Of a stretch of DNA of 64,000 nt, positions 49,450-59,855 are shown piece after piece. Source of the stretch: Pelagibacteraceae bacterium AG-325-E13 (GTDB taxonomy: Bacteria > Pseudomonadota > Alphaproteobacteria > Pelagibacterales > Pelagibacteraceae); contig QBYF01000002.1 of assembly GCA_003282965.1 (NCBI GenBank), forward strand, positions 58,015-122,014. The letters are read 5' to 3'. The notes under the pieces were generated by a model that saw only the letters and a program-made list of their open reading frames with translations, searched no databases and was not told where the DNA came from. Position 1 is the first letter of the stretch; every line of letters begins with the position of its first letter. A program made the translations under genes and the position numbers.

Positions 49450-50230
49450 TTTTTTTATTTTAATTCTAATTTGTCCAAATGTTTTCGCCAAAGAAATTAC
49501 AAATTTATCTTGGAATAAAAGTGTATATGTTGGAAAAAAACTTTCTAATTTCAGGGAAACAGTCAAATCTCCAGCTTTAGGAAAAGAAGCGTGGAAAATC
49601 ACATTACTACCTAAAGATTGTGGTCGAGATAGAGAAGGAGATTATTCAGATTGTAAAAACAATGGTAGAGATCCTGTAGTTGGTCACGGAGGAGGAGATA
49701 GAGCAAGAAGTGAGTACTCTTCATCAGAGAAATTTAGAGGTGAGAAGTGGCATTCAGTTAGTATATTTATTCCAAATGATTTTAAAAGTGTAGAACCTGT
49801 AAGCACTTCCTTTTTTCAAATATATGAGAAAGGAGAGGGTCCAAGATTAATGTTAAGACCAAAGTATGGTGTTTTATCACCTAGATATTACCCAGTAAAT
49901 GGCATGGACTCTGCAGGAGTTGTGTATAAAAGACTTAGGATTAAAAACATGAAAGGAAAATGGACAACAATTTTATTTCATACAAAAATGTCTAAAGATC
50001 CCAAAAAAGGATTTATGAAAATGTATGTAGACGATATTCTTTACAATGTTTTTGAAGGAAGAACTAGTTTTGGTGGAGAGCACTACAATAAATTTGGAAT
50101 ATATCACAGTTGGATTAGCAGATGGAATGAAACGTTTAATGGTCAGTATCCTAAACAAGTTGTTTATTATGACAACCTTTTCAGAACAAATAAAAAAGAA
50201 AAACTTTTAAAACTAATTCAAAAAAACTAG
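49418..50230 (+). CDS. Secreted heparin-lyase-I-like / polysaccharide-lyase-fold protein
   Basis: ORF 49406-50230, likely start at MLQIIKNIRNSFF (signal peptide); GGDRARSEYSS, HSVSIFIPNDF, YHSWISRWN concanavalin-like lyase pattern. Confidence 0.6.
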   Translation: MLQIIKNIRNSFFILILICPNVFAKEITNLSWNKSVYVGKKLSNFRETVKSPALGKEAWKITLLPKDCGRDREGDYSDCKNNGRDPVVGHGGGDRARSEYSSSEKFRGEKWHSVSIFIPNDFKSVEPVSTSFFQIYEKGEGPRLMLRPKYGVLSPRYYPVNGMDSAGVVYKRLRIKNMKGKWTTILFHTKMSKDPKKGFMKMYVDDILYNVFEGRTSFGGEHYNKFGIYHSWISRWNETFNGQYPKQVVYYDNLFRTNKKEKLLKLIQKN

Positions 50231-50826
50231 GGGACTAACCAGTTTTGTTTCTTATTTTCTATATCAAAAATAGCTCTACGGTGACCTTTAGCAGCCAAGT
50301 ATAGCCATTCAATAGATTTAATATTACATTTAATAACTGTAAAATTATCATAACCTTTTTCACTTTGCTCCATCGTATAATCAAAATCCTCTAATTTTGA
50401 AATCATACCCGACGTCGGCTTGCCTGAAACAGAACCAGGCGCATCATCTGTAAGGTAACATCGTCTACTGATGTGTTGAGTTTTTTTCCAAGAATCTTCA
50501 GACACTGAATTTTTATTATTAATTTCACAAATGACTTTTACTCTTAATTGAATTTTTTCCTCCTTATCGTAAAAAACTAAAGAGGCATTTTTATTTTTCT
50601 TAAGAATATCTACTTTTGGAGATCTAAGATCAGTATGAAATTGTAATACATTATTTTCTTTATCTGACTTTCTTAAAACTACTATTCTCCCATCGATATT
50701 ATTTTGATCAGCACAAATAAAAACTGGTATTCTAAAAGGTGAACTTCTATTTGTTACAGCATCATCCAACATGGACCACAACTTTTTTTGAATTTCCTCA
50801 AAATTTTCGTAGTACGCTGGTTGCAT
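50227..50826 (-). CDS. Pyridoxamine 5'-phosphate oxidase-like flavoprotein
   Basis: RIVVLRKSDKENNVLQFHTDLRSPKVDILKKN; C-terminal IEWLYLAAKGHRRAIFD. Confidence 0.85.
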   Translation of the reverse strand: MQPAYYENFEEIQKKLWSMLDDAVTNRSSPFRIPVFICADQNNIDGRIVVLRKSDKENNVLQFHTDLRSPKVDILKKNKNASLVFYDKEEKIQLRVKVICEINNKNSVSEDSWKKTQHISRRCYLTDDAPGSVSGKPTSGMISKLEDFDYTMEQSEKGYDNFTVIKCNIKSIEWLYLAAKGHRRAIFDIENKKQNWLVP

Positions 50827-50829
50827 ACT

Positions 50830-51699
50830 CTATTTTCTAAATCTTTTGATTAAGCTTGAAGTATCCCATCTTTGACCACCCATCTTTTGTACTTCAGCGT
50901 AATATTCATCTATTAATTTTGTAATTGGAAGAGGAGAATTATTTTTTTTTGCTTCGTCCATAGCTATCTTTAAATCTTTTCTCATCCAATCAACTGCAAA
51001 ACCATAATCAAACTTATCTTCAATCATTGTCTTGTGTCTATTATCCATTTGCCATGATTGAGCAGCACCTTTTGAAATTACTTCAATCACATCATGCATA
51101 TTTAAACCTGCATTCATTCCAAAATTAATTGCTTCTGATAAACCTTGGACTAAACCAGCTATACAAATTTGGTTAACCATCTTTGTAAGTTGCCCACTTC
51201 CAGAAGGCCCTAGTAACTTAATTTTTTTACTATAACAATCGATTACAGGCTCAGCTTTTTTAAATGGAGCTTCGTCTCCACCAACCATTACAGTTAAAGC
51301 TCCACCTTCAGCTCCAGCTTGCCCTCCAGAGATTGGTGCGTCCAAAAAATCAAATCCTTTTGTCTTTGCCTCTTTATAAAGTTCTCGAGCAATATTTGCT
51401 GAGGCAGTGGTATTGTCGATATAAATTGAACCTTTCTTTGCAGTTTTAAAAAGCCCTTTGTCACCTAGCGTAACCTCTCTTAAGTCATTGTCATTTCCAA
51501 CACATGTAAAAATATAATCACTTTCTTTTGCTGCATCCATTGGAGTTTCAGCTAAGTTACCTTTGTAATCTTTAATCCATTTTTCTGCTTTTGATTTTGT
51601 CCTATTATAAACAGTTACATTGTGCCCGGCTTTTGATATATAACCTGCCATAGGATAACCCATGACCCCTAGACCTATGAAAGAAACTTTACAACTCAT
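50830..51699 (-). CDS. NAD(P)-dependent 3-hydroxyisobutyrate / 2-hydroxy-3-oxopropionate dehydrogenase family
   Basis: VSFIGLGVMGYPMAGYI; DAPISGGQAGAEGGALTVMVGG. Confidence 0.92.
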   Translation of the reverse strand: MSCKVSFIGLGVMGYPMAGYISKAGHNVTVYNRTKSKAEKWIKDYKGNLAETPMDAAKESDYIFTCVGNDNDLREVTLGDKGLFKTAKKGSIYIDNTTASANIARELYKEAKTKGFDFLDAPISGGQAGAEGGALTVMVGGDEAPFKKAEPVIDCYSKKIKLLGPSGSGQLTKMVNQICIAGLVQGLSEAINFGMNAGLNMHDVIEVISKGAAQSWQMDNRHKTMIEDKFDYGFAVDWMRKDLKIAMDEAKKNNSPLPITKLIDEYYAEVQKMGGQRWDTSSLIKRFRK

Positions 51700-51701
51700 A
51701 A

Positions 51702-52919
51702 ATGATTAAACTCTCCTTAAGTAAAAAAGTAATTATATTTGGTTTTATATTTACATTTTTTTCTAGTTTTGGACAGAGTTTTTTTCTGGGATTGTTTAAC
51801 GCACCAATAAGAAATGAGTTAGGTATAACCCATGGACAATTTGGCAATATTTATGCAACAGCAACAATTTGTTCTAGTGTAATACTTATTTGGATCGGAA
51901 AAAAAATAGATGATTATAGAATTTTTTATTATTCTTTTTTTGTAATTATTTTATTATTTTTATCGTCATTATTTTTTTCGTTTATAAATAGTATTTATTT
52001 TTTAGCTGTGGCTATTTTTTTAATGCGATTATCTGGCCAAGGATTAATGAGCCATGCATCTACAACAACAATTTCTAGATTTTTTGAGAGATCTAGAGGT
52101 AAAGCTTTGAGCACTATTTGGCTAGGTCTTTCTACAGCAGAATTTATATTACCTGTGCTTATAACTTATTTTTTTCTTATTTATTCCTGGAGAACTGTTT
52201 GGCAAGGTATCGCTATATTAATAATCTTATTATTACCTTTTGTTATTATAAATACTATAAAATCAGTAAAACTTGACTCTAGAGAAGTTGAAATCAACTC
52301 TAAAAATAAAAAAATTAAGATAAAAAGCTGGAGAAGAAGAGATGTAATTAAAGATTATAGATTTTATATTGTTTCGTTAAATATGTTAGCAATGCCATGG
52401 CTAGCAACAGGAATATTTGTTTATCAATCATTTATATCTGACTCTAAAATGTGGGCAGTTTACACTATCCCAAAAGCATTTATGATTTATTCAATTACCT
52501 CAATTGTAACTCTATTTTTATCAGGATTTTTAGTAGATAAATTTACTGGTCGAAAATTAATTTTATTTATGAATATTCCATTATTATTAGCAATGTTTGT
52601 TTTGTTTAAATTTAATCATGAATTTTTTGCATATATTTTTTTAGGTTTAGTAGGCGTATCAAATGGACTTGCAAACATATTAGGGTCTTCTACATGGGCA
52701 GAAATATATGGAGTTAAATATATTGGGAGCATTAAAGCTTTAACAACAGCTTTTATGGTTTTTTCTACAGCTTTTGGAACAGCCGTATTTGGTTTTTTTA
52801 TAGACTTAGGATTTACAATTGAAAATATAGCCTTTGTAGGAGGCGCTTATATTGTTATATCTTTAGCCCTATTATTAGTTTTTAGGAAAAAAATTGAGCC
52901 AGTAAGATTGACAAATTAA
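51702..52919 (+). CDS. MFS transporter
   Basis: 405 aa, 12 hydrophobic segments; GFLVDKFTGRKLILF. Confidence 0.85.
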   Translation: MIKLSLSKKVIIFGFIFTFFSSFGQSFFLGLFNAPIRNELGITHGQFGNIYATATICSSVILIWIGKKIDDYRIFYYSFFVIILLFLSSLFFSFINSIYFLAVAIFLMRLSGQGLMSHASTTTISRFFERSRGKALSTIWLGLSTAEFILPVLITYFFLIYSWRTVWQGIAILIILLLPFVIINTIKSVKLDSREVEINSKNKKIKIKSWRRRDVIKDYRFYIVSLNMLAMPWLATGIFVYQSFISDSKMWAVYTIPKAFMIYSITSIVTLFLSGFLVDKFTGRKLILFMNIPLLLAMFVLFKFNHEFFAYIFLGLVGVSNGLANILGSSTWAEIYGVKYIGSIKALTTAFMVFSTAFGTAVFGFFIDLGFTIENIAFVGGAYIVISLALLLVFRKKIEPVRLTN

Positions 52920-52959
52920 GCTTGATTTATTGACTTTAATTGAATATTAAAACACCACA

Positions 52960-53460
52960 ATGGCCAGAATTACCGTAGAAGACTGCTTAGAAAAAATCGA
53001 TAATCAATACGATCTAGTTTTACTTGCTAAAGAGAGAACGGTTCAATTAAATGCTGGTTCTCCTATGTTAGTTGAAGAAGATAATGATAAAAGAACTATT
53101 ATTTCTTTAAGAGAAATAGGCGATGGAAAAATTTCAGTTAAAGACTTGGAAGAAAATGCAATTAAAAGACTAAGAAAAGAACCCGATGAAACTGAGCAAC
53201 AAGAGGAAATTGAAGAAGAAACTAACGACGATTTTGAAGATTTATATAAAGGCCAAATTTCAAAAAGTGGAGTTGCAATTTTACCTTCAAAAAGAACTAG
53301 AAGAATTCCCGAAGTTAAAAAACCTAGTTTAGCCGATGAAGCTTTGTCAGAATTAAAGTCTGAACAACCAGAGATTAAAGAAGAGAATTTAGAAAAAGAA
53401 GAAGAACCTCTAGAATTAAGTGAAGAGGCTCCAGCAGCAGAAGACAATAAATCAGAATAA
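52960..53460 (+). CDS. rpoZ: DNA-directed RNA polymerase subunit omega with acidic C-terminal tail
   Basis: MARITVEDCLEKIDNQYDLVLLAKERTVQL ... RTIISLREIGDGKIS. Confidence 0.93.
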   Translation: MARITVEDCLEKIDNQYDLVLLAKERTVQLNAGSPMLVEEDNDKRTIISLREIGDGKISVKDLEENAIKRLRKEPDETEQQEEIEEETNDDFEDLYKGQISKSGVAILPSKRTRRIPEVKKPSLADEALSELKSEQPEIKEENLEKEEEPLELSEEAPAAEDNKSE

Positions 53461-53463
53461 ATT

Positions 53464-54447
53464 ATGATCAAGACTGTTTCAGTGGCTCCAATGATGGATT
53501 GTACTGATAAGCACGAAATATATTTTTTAAGCTTAATTAGTAAAAATGTACATCTTTACACTGAAATGATTGTAGCAAATGCAATTACTAGAGGAGATCG
53601 TAAAAAACTTTTATCATTTAAAAAAATAACTAATCCAGTTGTCCTTCAAATCGGAGGATCTAATCCAACTGAATTGGCTGAAGCTTGTAAAATTTCAGAA
53701 GATTTTGGCTATAAAGAAATAAATTTAAATTTAGGATGTCCAAGTAAAAAAGTTCAAAAAAATAAATTTGGTGCTTGCCTGATGCAGGAGCCTGATCTTG
53801 TTGCGCGTTGCATTGAAGCTATGGCAAAATCTACTAAGTTACCTGTTACGATTAAGACTAGGATAGGATTTAATGATGTTGAAAATTTTGATTTCTTAAA
53901 ATCTTTTATACAAACTACAAAAGATGCTGGATCTAAAAAATTTATCATCCATGCAAGAAAAGCTTTACTTAAAAAATTAACCCCAAAAGAAAATTTAAAT
54001 ATTCCACCATTGAAATATGAATTTGTTTATAAACTAAAGGAATATTTTAAAAAGGACGAAATTATTATCAATGGAGGTATTAAGACAACAGAAGACATTA
54101 AAAACCATTTATTTAAAGTTGATGGTGCTATGATAGGAAGAGCTGTTTATCACTCTCCATATTTTTTAGCCGATATCGAAAGAGATGTTTTTAATAACAA
54201 GGAAGTTCCGACAAGGTCAGAAATTATGGAAAAATTAATTCCATACATTCAAGAAGAAACTACTAAAGGAACTCAATTGAATCATATTATGAGACATACA
54301 GTTGGATTATTTCATGGACAAAACGGTTCGCGTACTTGGAAGCAATATCTTTCAAAGAACATGTGTATTAGAGATGCTGATCTTCAAAAAGTTAATCATA
54401 TAATGGATCAGGTAAAAAAAACAAATCCTGTCTCACTAGAAAGATAA
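53464..54447 (+). CDS. dusA: tRNA-dihydrouridine(20/20a) synthase
   Basis: SVAPMMDCTDKHEIYFLSLIS, NLNLGCPSKKVQKNKFGACLM, FIIHARKALLKKLTPKENLNIPPLKYE. Confidence 0.93.
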   Translation: MIKTVSVAPMMDCTDKHEIYFLSLISKNVHLYTEMIVANAITRGDRKKLLSFKKITNPVVLQIGGSNPTELAEACKISEDFGYKEINLNLGCPSKKVQKNKFGACLMQEPDLVARCIEAMAKSTKLPVTIKTRIGFNDVENFDFLKSFIQTTKDAGSKKFIIHARKALLKKLTPKENLNIPPLKYEFVYKLKEYFKKDEIIINGGIKTTEDIKNHLFKVDGAMIGRAVYHSPYFLADIERDVFNNKEVPTRSEIMEKLIPYIQEETTKGTQLNHIMRHTVGLFHGQNGSRTWKQYLSKNMCIRDADLQKVNHIMDQVKKTNPVSLER

Positions 54448-54449
54448 TT

Positions 54450-55280
54450 TTGGAAATTATCTCTCAACAAGAAACAATCTATTTAATCTTAATAATGGTA
54501 GCTACCGCAATACCAGCTGGATTTGCAGCAGGTTTATTTGGAATTGGAGGTGGATTGATTACAGTTCCTATCTTGTTTTATATTTTTGGCTCAGCAGGTA
54601 TTGAGCCTACATATTTGATGCACCTTGCAGTTGGAACTTCTTTTGCAATCATTATACCTACTTCTATAGTTTCGGTTTTAACTCACCATCAGCATAAGGC
54701 TGTAGATTTTAATATTGTTAAAGGTTATGGGATATTTGTTATTATAGGGGTAATTCTTGGAACAATCTTAGCTGCAGGTTTAAAGACTAAGCCTTTAATA
54801 TTATTCTTTACAATAGTTGTTTACATTCTTGCGTTTTATTTATTATTTTTAAAAGAAAAAGAATCTGACATTTCAATCAAGATGGGATTACCCGCTAAGA
54901 TTATATCTGGCATAATTACTGGTTTTATTTCTGCGCCAATGGGTATTGGTGGAGCAGTAATGAATGTGCCTATATTAAAGTTTTTTGGTTATCCGATTAA
55001 CAAAGCAATTGGAAGTGCTGCTGCTATAGGGTTTATAATAGCTTTGTTTGGTGCAATTGGATTTCTAATTTCTGGCAACTATTTAACAGCTAATTTGCCT
55101 CTAAGTATGGGTTTTTTAAATATACCAGCTTTTCTAATCTTTTTCCCTATAACAACTTTTATGGCGAGACTAGGAGCAAAAGCGAGCCATAGAATTAATA
55201 AAAAGAAAATGACGAAGTATTTTGGTCTATTCTTAATTATTATTGGAACAAAGTTTTTATACGAATATTTTAATCTTTAA
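54450..55280 (+). CDS. TSUP family transporter (second copy)
   Basis: GLFGIGGGLITVPILFYIFG; GIGGAVMNVPILKFFG; apparent TTG start. Confidence 0.85.
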   Translation: MEIISQQETIYLILIMVATAIPAGFAAGLFGIGGGLITVPILFYIFGSAGIEPTYLMHLAVGTSFAIIIPTSIVSVLTHHQHKAVDFNIVKGYGIFVIIGVILGTILAAGLKTKPLILFFTIVVYILAFYLLFLKEKESDISIKMGLPAKIISGIITGFISAPMGIGGAVMNVPILKFFGYPINKAIGSAAAIGFIIALFGAIGFLISGNYLTANLPLSMGFLNIPAFLIFFPITTFMARLGAKASHRINKKKMTKYFGLFLIIIGTKFLYEYFNL

Positions 55281-56719
55281 ATTTTTTGGTCATATTCACC
55301 AATTTTTTTAGTCTTTTGAAGTAAGTCATTAATAAAATAAAAAATATTTTTCTTTCTAATTTCAGACGTAGGACTTTCAGTAACCACTACTAATGAAGGT
55401 TTATTTGAAGAAGCTCTAATCAAACCCCAAGAACCATCTTCCAATGAAAATCTAACACCATTTACAGTTAATACTTCTGTAATAGAAAGATTATCTATTT
55501 TAATATTTTCTTTTTTAAGTTGTTGAATTTTATTAACCATATCGTCAACAACTTGATATTTTTCTTCATCTTTACAAAAAGGAGACATTGTTGGTGTTTG
55601 ATATGTTTTTGGCAACTCATTTAAGATTTCACTCATCATTTTATTTTTTTTATCAAGAAGATGACAAACTTGTATAGCTGAATTAATTCCATCATCATAA
55701 CCATAACCGAGTGGTTCATTAAAAAAGAAATGTCCACTTTTTTCAAATCCGGCTAAAGCTTTCTCTGAATTTACTTTTCTTTTAATATGCGAGTGACCTG
55801 TTTTCCAATAAATTGTTTCACATTGATTATCTGAGAGAATTTTATCTTTTGAATAAAGACCTGTTGATTTTACATCTACAATAAATTTTGAGTTTTTATA
55901 CTCATTTGCTAAATTTCTTGCGATTAACAAGCCTATTTTATCAGAAAAAATTTCATTACCTTTATCATCAATTACTCCGCATCGATCTCCATCACCGTCA
56001 AATCCAAAACCTATATCTGCACTATTATCTTTTACAGCTTTCGATATTGCGTGAAGCATTTTAAGATCTTCTGGGTTTGGGTTATATTTTGGAAAGGACC
56101 AATCTAATTTACAATCTAATTCAACAACATCACAACCTATGCCTTTCAAAATTTCAGGAGCAAAAATACCAGCAGTTCCGTTTCCACAAGCGACAACTGC
56201 TTTAATCTTTTTCTTAATTTTATTATTTTTAATTAAATTTTCTACATATATTTTTTTAAAATTTTCAATATTTTTACTAGCACCTTTTCCTTCAATAAAT
56301 CTTTTATTTAGCGTTATATCTTTCAATTCATTCATCTCCTCAGGAGCGTGTGTTAATCCTTTCTTGATACCCATTTTTACTCCAGTCCATCCATTTTCAT
56401 TATGACTAGCTGTAACCATAGCTATTGCATCTGAATTCATATTAAATTGTGCAAAATAAACAGTAGGTGATAGAGAAAGTCCAATATCTTCAACATTACA
56501 TCCTGTTGAGATCAAACCGTTGATTAATGATTTTTTTATTTTTTCACTATAAGAACGATAATCATGACCCACTATTATTCTTGGGTTTGTTTTTTTAGTA
56601 TGTTTAATTACCTGGGTTCCTAAACCCTTTCCTAAATCAGTGATTCCCTCTAAATCTATGTCTTTTTCAAAGACCCATCTAGCGTCGTACTCTCTAAACC
56701 CGTTTGGATTGATTTTCAT
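55277..56719 (-). CDS. Phosphomannomutase/phosphoglucomutase
   Basis: REYDARWVFEKDI, VTASHNENGWTGVKMG, GFDGDGDRCGVID. Confidence 0.93.
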   Translation of the reverse strand: MKINPNGFREYDARWVFEKDIDLEGITDLGKGLGTQVIKHTKKTNPRIIVGHDYRSYSEKIKKSLINGLISTGCNVEDIGLSLSPTVYFAQFNMNSDAIAMVTASHNENGWTGVKMGIKKGLTHAPEEMNELKDITLNKRFIEGKGASKNIENFKKIYVENLIKNNKIKKKIKAVVACGNGTAGIFAPEILKGIGCDVVELDCKLDWSFPKYNPNPEDLKMLHAISKAVKDNSADIGFGFDGDGDRCGVIDDKGNEIFSDKIGLLIARNLANEYKNSKFIVDVKSTGLYSKDKILSDNQCETIYWKTGHSHIKRKVNSEKALAGFEKSGHFFFNEPLGYGYDDGINSAIQVCHLLDKKNKMMSEILNELPKTYQTPTMSPFCKDEEKYQVVDDMVNKIQQLKKENIKIDNLSITEVLTVNGVRFSLEDGSWGLIRASSNKPSLVVVTESPTSEIRKKNIFYFINDLLQKTKKIGEYDQKI

Positions 56720-56824
56720 TAACTATAAATACTAAAAAATAAGGAATTTTGTTATTAAATGTTTATTAACAAAACTTTCCACTTGCAAAATTAATTCTAT
56801 GTTCATATAATGTTCTATTGATTT

Positions 56825-56871
56825 AGATGTTATTTAGTATACAACCTGCAATATAACACTATATATAGTAT
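56825..56871 (+). promoter_or_regulatory. Candidate tandem NrdR boxes upstream of nrdAB
   Basis: ACACTATATATAGTAT (56856-56871) and degenerate AGATGTTATTTAGTAT (56825-56840), 31 bp apart. Confidence 0.6.
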
Positions 56872-56904
56872 TTTTGTTAATAAATCGTTCAAAATAAGGA
56901 AAAT

Positions 56905-58857
56905 ATGAATAAAAATGTATCATTGGCAATAGAGAAAGCTGTCGGCAGTATAAGCGAAAAAAACCAAAATGAACTAAAAAATAATAATGGTCCTAAAAAA
57001 CCAGATTTGTTTTCTTTATCTGGTGAAACAGAACTTTTTCAAAATGAAAAAGGAATAACAATTAAGATTGATCGATCTAGAGATGCTAACTTAACTGATT
57101 TTGGTAAAGCAACACTTAGGGACAGGTATTTAGGACAAAATGAAAGTTTTCAAGATTTATTCGCTAGAGTAGCAAGCGTATACGCAGATGACAATTTACA
57201 TGCACAAAGGATTTATAATTATATAAGCAATCTTTGGTTTATGCCCGCAACACCTGTTTTATCGAACGGTGGAACAGAAAGAGGTTTACCAATTTCTTGT
57301 TTTTTAAATGAAGCTAACGATAGTCTAGAGGGGATTACAAATTTATGGGAAGAAAATGTTTGGTTAGCTGCAAGAGGGGGAGGTATCGGAAGTTATTGGG
57401 GTAACTTGAGATCAATTGGAGAAAAAATAGGTAAAGTTGGCAAAACATCTGGAATTATTCCTTTTATAAAAGTTATGGATTCTTTGACTTTGGCAATTAG
57501 CCAAGGCTCTTTAAGAAGAGGGTCAGCCGCTTGCTATTTGCAAATAGATCATCCTGAAATTGAAGAATTTATTGAAATGAGAAGACCAACTGGTGGAGAT
57601 GTTAACAGAAGATCTTTGAATTTACATCACGGAGTTCTCGTAACTGATGATTTTATGAGAGCAGTAGAAACAGATAGTCAGTGGGCGCTTAGAAGTCCTT
57701 ACGATGGCTCAGTACAATCTACTATTCCAGCTAGAAATTTATGGATTAGACTTTTAACTGCAAGAATTGAAACAGGCGAACCTTACATAATTTATATTGA
57801 TACAGTTAATAGACAAATACCTCAGCATCATAAATTAGCAGGTTTAAAAGTTAAAACATCAAACTTATGTAGCGAAATTACTTTACCTACAGGGTTGGAC
57901 AATGATGGTAAACAAAGAACAGCAGTTTGCTGTCTTTCATCTTTAAATATAGATACGTATGATCAATGGAAGGACAATGCTCAATTTGTCGAAGACGTTA
58001 TGAGATTTTTAGACAACGTAATGACAGACTTTATTGAGAGAGCGCCTGACGAATTTGCTCACGCCAAATATTCAGCAATGAGAGAAAGAAGTGTTGGTCT
58101 AGGAGTAATGGGTCTACATTCTTATTTCCAACAAAAGAATATTCCTTTTGGTTCTGTAATGAGCAAAGTATGGAACAAAAAGATCTTTAAAAATATTCAG
58201 GAGAAAGTTGACCTGGCCTCAAAAAGCCTTGCAGAAGAAAGAGGAGCATGCCCAGATGCAGAAGAATATGGAATAAAAGAAAGATTTTCAAATAAAACAG
58301 CGATAGCTCCAACCGCATCAATTTCAATTATTTGTGGTGGTTCGTCACCAGGTATTGAGCCGATCGCAGCCAATAGCTATACCCACAAAACTTTGTCAGG
58401 ATCTTTTAATGTAAGAAATAAGTATTTAAAAAAGATACTTCAAAAATATGATAAAGATACAGATGCAGTATGGTCATCTATTACAACTAATCAAGGATCA
58501 GTCTCTCATTTAGATTTTTTAACAGCGGAGGAAAAGGATACTTTTAAGACCGCTTTTGAAATTGATCAAAGATGGATTGTTGAATTAGGAGCAGATAGAA
58601 CTCCTCACATTTCTCAAGCACAATCAATAAATGTGTTTGTGCCAGCAGATATTCATAAAAAGGAACTTCACGATATTCATTTTCAGGCTTGGAAAAAAGG
58701 ACTCAAAAGCCTTTATTATTGTAGATCTAAATCTATTCAAAGGGCTGAAAATGTAGAGGCAGGATCATCAACAGATGTGACGAAAAATGTTTATTCGAAA
58801 TCGAATGAATCAAATAATAAAGATAACAACTATGAGGAGTGTTTATCATGTCAGTAG
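56905..58857 (+). CDS. nrdA: Ribonucleoside-diphosphate reductase alpha subunit (class I)
   Basis: PATPVLSNGG, RRGSAACYLQIDHPEIEEFIE, SSLNID, APTASISIICGGSSPGIEP; C-terminal CLSC redox pair. Confidence 0.93.
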   Translation: MNKNVSLAIEKAVGSISEKNQNELKNNNGPKKPDLFSLSGETELFQNEKGITIKIDRSRDANLTDFGKATLRDRYLGQNESFQDLFARVASVYADDNLHAQRIYNYISNLWFMPATPVLSNGGTERGLPISCFLNEANDSLEGITNLWEENVWLAARGGGIGSYWGNLRSIGEKIGKVGKTSGIIPFIKVMDSLTLAISQGSLRRGSAACYLQIDHPEIEEFIEMRRPTGGDVNRRSLNLHHGVLVTDDFMRAVETDSQWALRSPYDGSVQSTIPARNLWIRLLTARIETGEPYIIYIDTVNRQIPQHHKLAGLKVKTSNLCSEITLPTGLDNDGKQRTAVCCLSSLNIDTYDQWKDNAQFVEDVMRFLDNVMTDFIERAPDEFAHAKYSAMRERSVGLGVMGLHSYFQQKNIPFGSVMSKVWNKKIFKNIQEKVDLASKSLAEERGACPDAEEYGIKERFSNKTAIAPTASISIICGGSSPGIEPIAANSYTHKTLSGSFNVRNKYLKKILQKYDKDTDAVWSSITTNQGSVSHLDFLTAEEKDTFKTAFEIDQRWIVELGADRTPHISQAQSINVFVPADIHKKELHDIHFQAWKKGLKSLYYCRSKSIQRAENVEAGSSTDVTKNVYSKSNESNNKDNNYEECLSCQ

Positions 58858-59855
58858 CAGAAAAAGTTAAGCCAGGAATAATTCAACCAAAAAAAATGGG
58901 TTTATTAGTAGAAAACCCTGTTTATAAACCGTTTAGATACCCATGGTGTTATGACGCTTGGTTAACACAACAAAGAATTCATTGGTTACCAGAAGAAGTG
59001 CCTCTTGGAGATGATGTTCGAGACTGGCAAAAAAATTTAACAAAAGAAGAAAAAAATCTTTTAACACACATCTTTAGATTTTTTACTCAAGCAGATGTTG
59101 AGGTTAATAATTGTTATTTAAGACATTACACAACTGTTTTTAAACCAACAGAAGTTTTAATGATGATGACAGCCTTTGCTGCTATGGAGACAGTTCATAT
59201 TGCTGCTTACTCTCATCTTCTAGATACAATCGGAATGCCTGAAACAGAATACTCAGCTTTTTTACAGTATAAAGAAATGAAAGATAAGTATGATTACATG
59301 CAAGGTTTTGATGTCAAATCAAAACATAATATCGCAATGACGATGGCAGTGTTTTCAGCTTTCACAGAAGGTTTACAATTGTTTGCAAGTTTTGCAATCT
59401 TATTAAACTTCCCGAGATTTAATAAAATGAAAGGGATGGGCCAGATAGTAACTTGGTCTGTAAGAGACGAAACTTTACATTGTAATTCTATGATTAGATT
59501 GTTTAGGGATTTTATAAAAGAAGAACCACAAATTTGGAATGACAAACTAAAAAAGGAAATAGTTGATGCGTGTAAAACTATTGTAACGCATGAAGACGCA
59601 TTTATTGATTTAGCTTTTCAAATGGGACCGTTAGAGGGTTTAACAGCAAATGAAATTAAACAGTACATTAGATTTATTGGGAATAGAAGACTTGAACAAT
59701 TAGGCCTCGACCCAATTTATGATGTTAAGAAAAATCCTTTAAAATGGTTAGATACTATGCTGAATGGCGTAGAGCACATGAACTTCTTTGAAGGTAGAGC
59801 TACAGAGTATTCTAAAGCTTCTACAAGAGGTACGTGGGGCGAAGTATTTGCTTAA
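58848..59855 (+). CDS. nrdB: Ribonucleoside-diphosphate reductase beta subunit
   Basis: HIFRFFTQADVEVNNCYL, MMTAFAAMETVHIAAYSHLL (E..H...Y), VRDETLHCNSM; ATG at 58848 preferred over GTG at 58839. Confidence 0.93.
   Translation: MSVAEKVKPGIIQPKKMGLLVENPVYKPFRYPWCYDAWLTQQRIHWLPEEVPLGDDVRDWQKNLTKEEKNLLTHIFRFFTQADVEVNNCYLRHYTTVFKPTEVLMMMTAFAAMETVHIAAYSHLLDTIGMPETEYSAFLQYKEMKDKYDYMQGFDVKSKHNIAMTMAVFSAFTEGLQLFASFAILLNFPRFNKMKGMGQIVTWSVRDETLHCNSMIRLFRDFIKEEPQIWNDKLKKEIVDACKTIVTHEDAFIDLAFQMGPLEGLTANEIKQYIRFIGNRRLEQLGLDPIYDVKKNPLKWLDTMLNGVEHMNFFEGRATEYSKASTRGTWGEVFA

Noticed and set aside
53043-53471. 142-aa Ser-rich minus-strand ORF opposite rpoZ
   Set aside because: Complement of the Glu-rich rpoZ tail (GAA to TTC/TCT-type codons)
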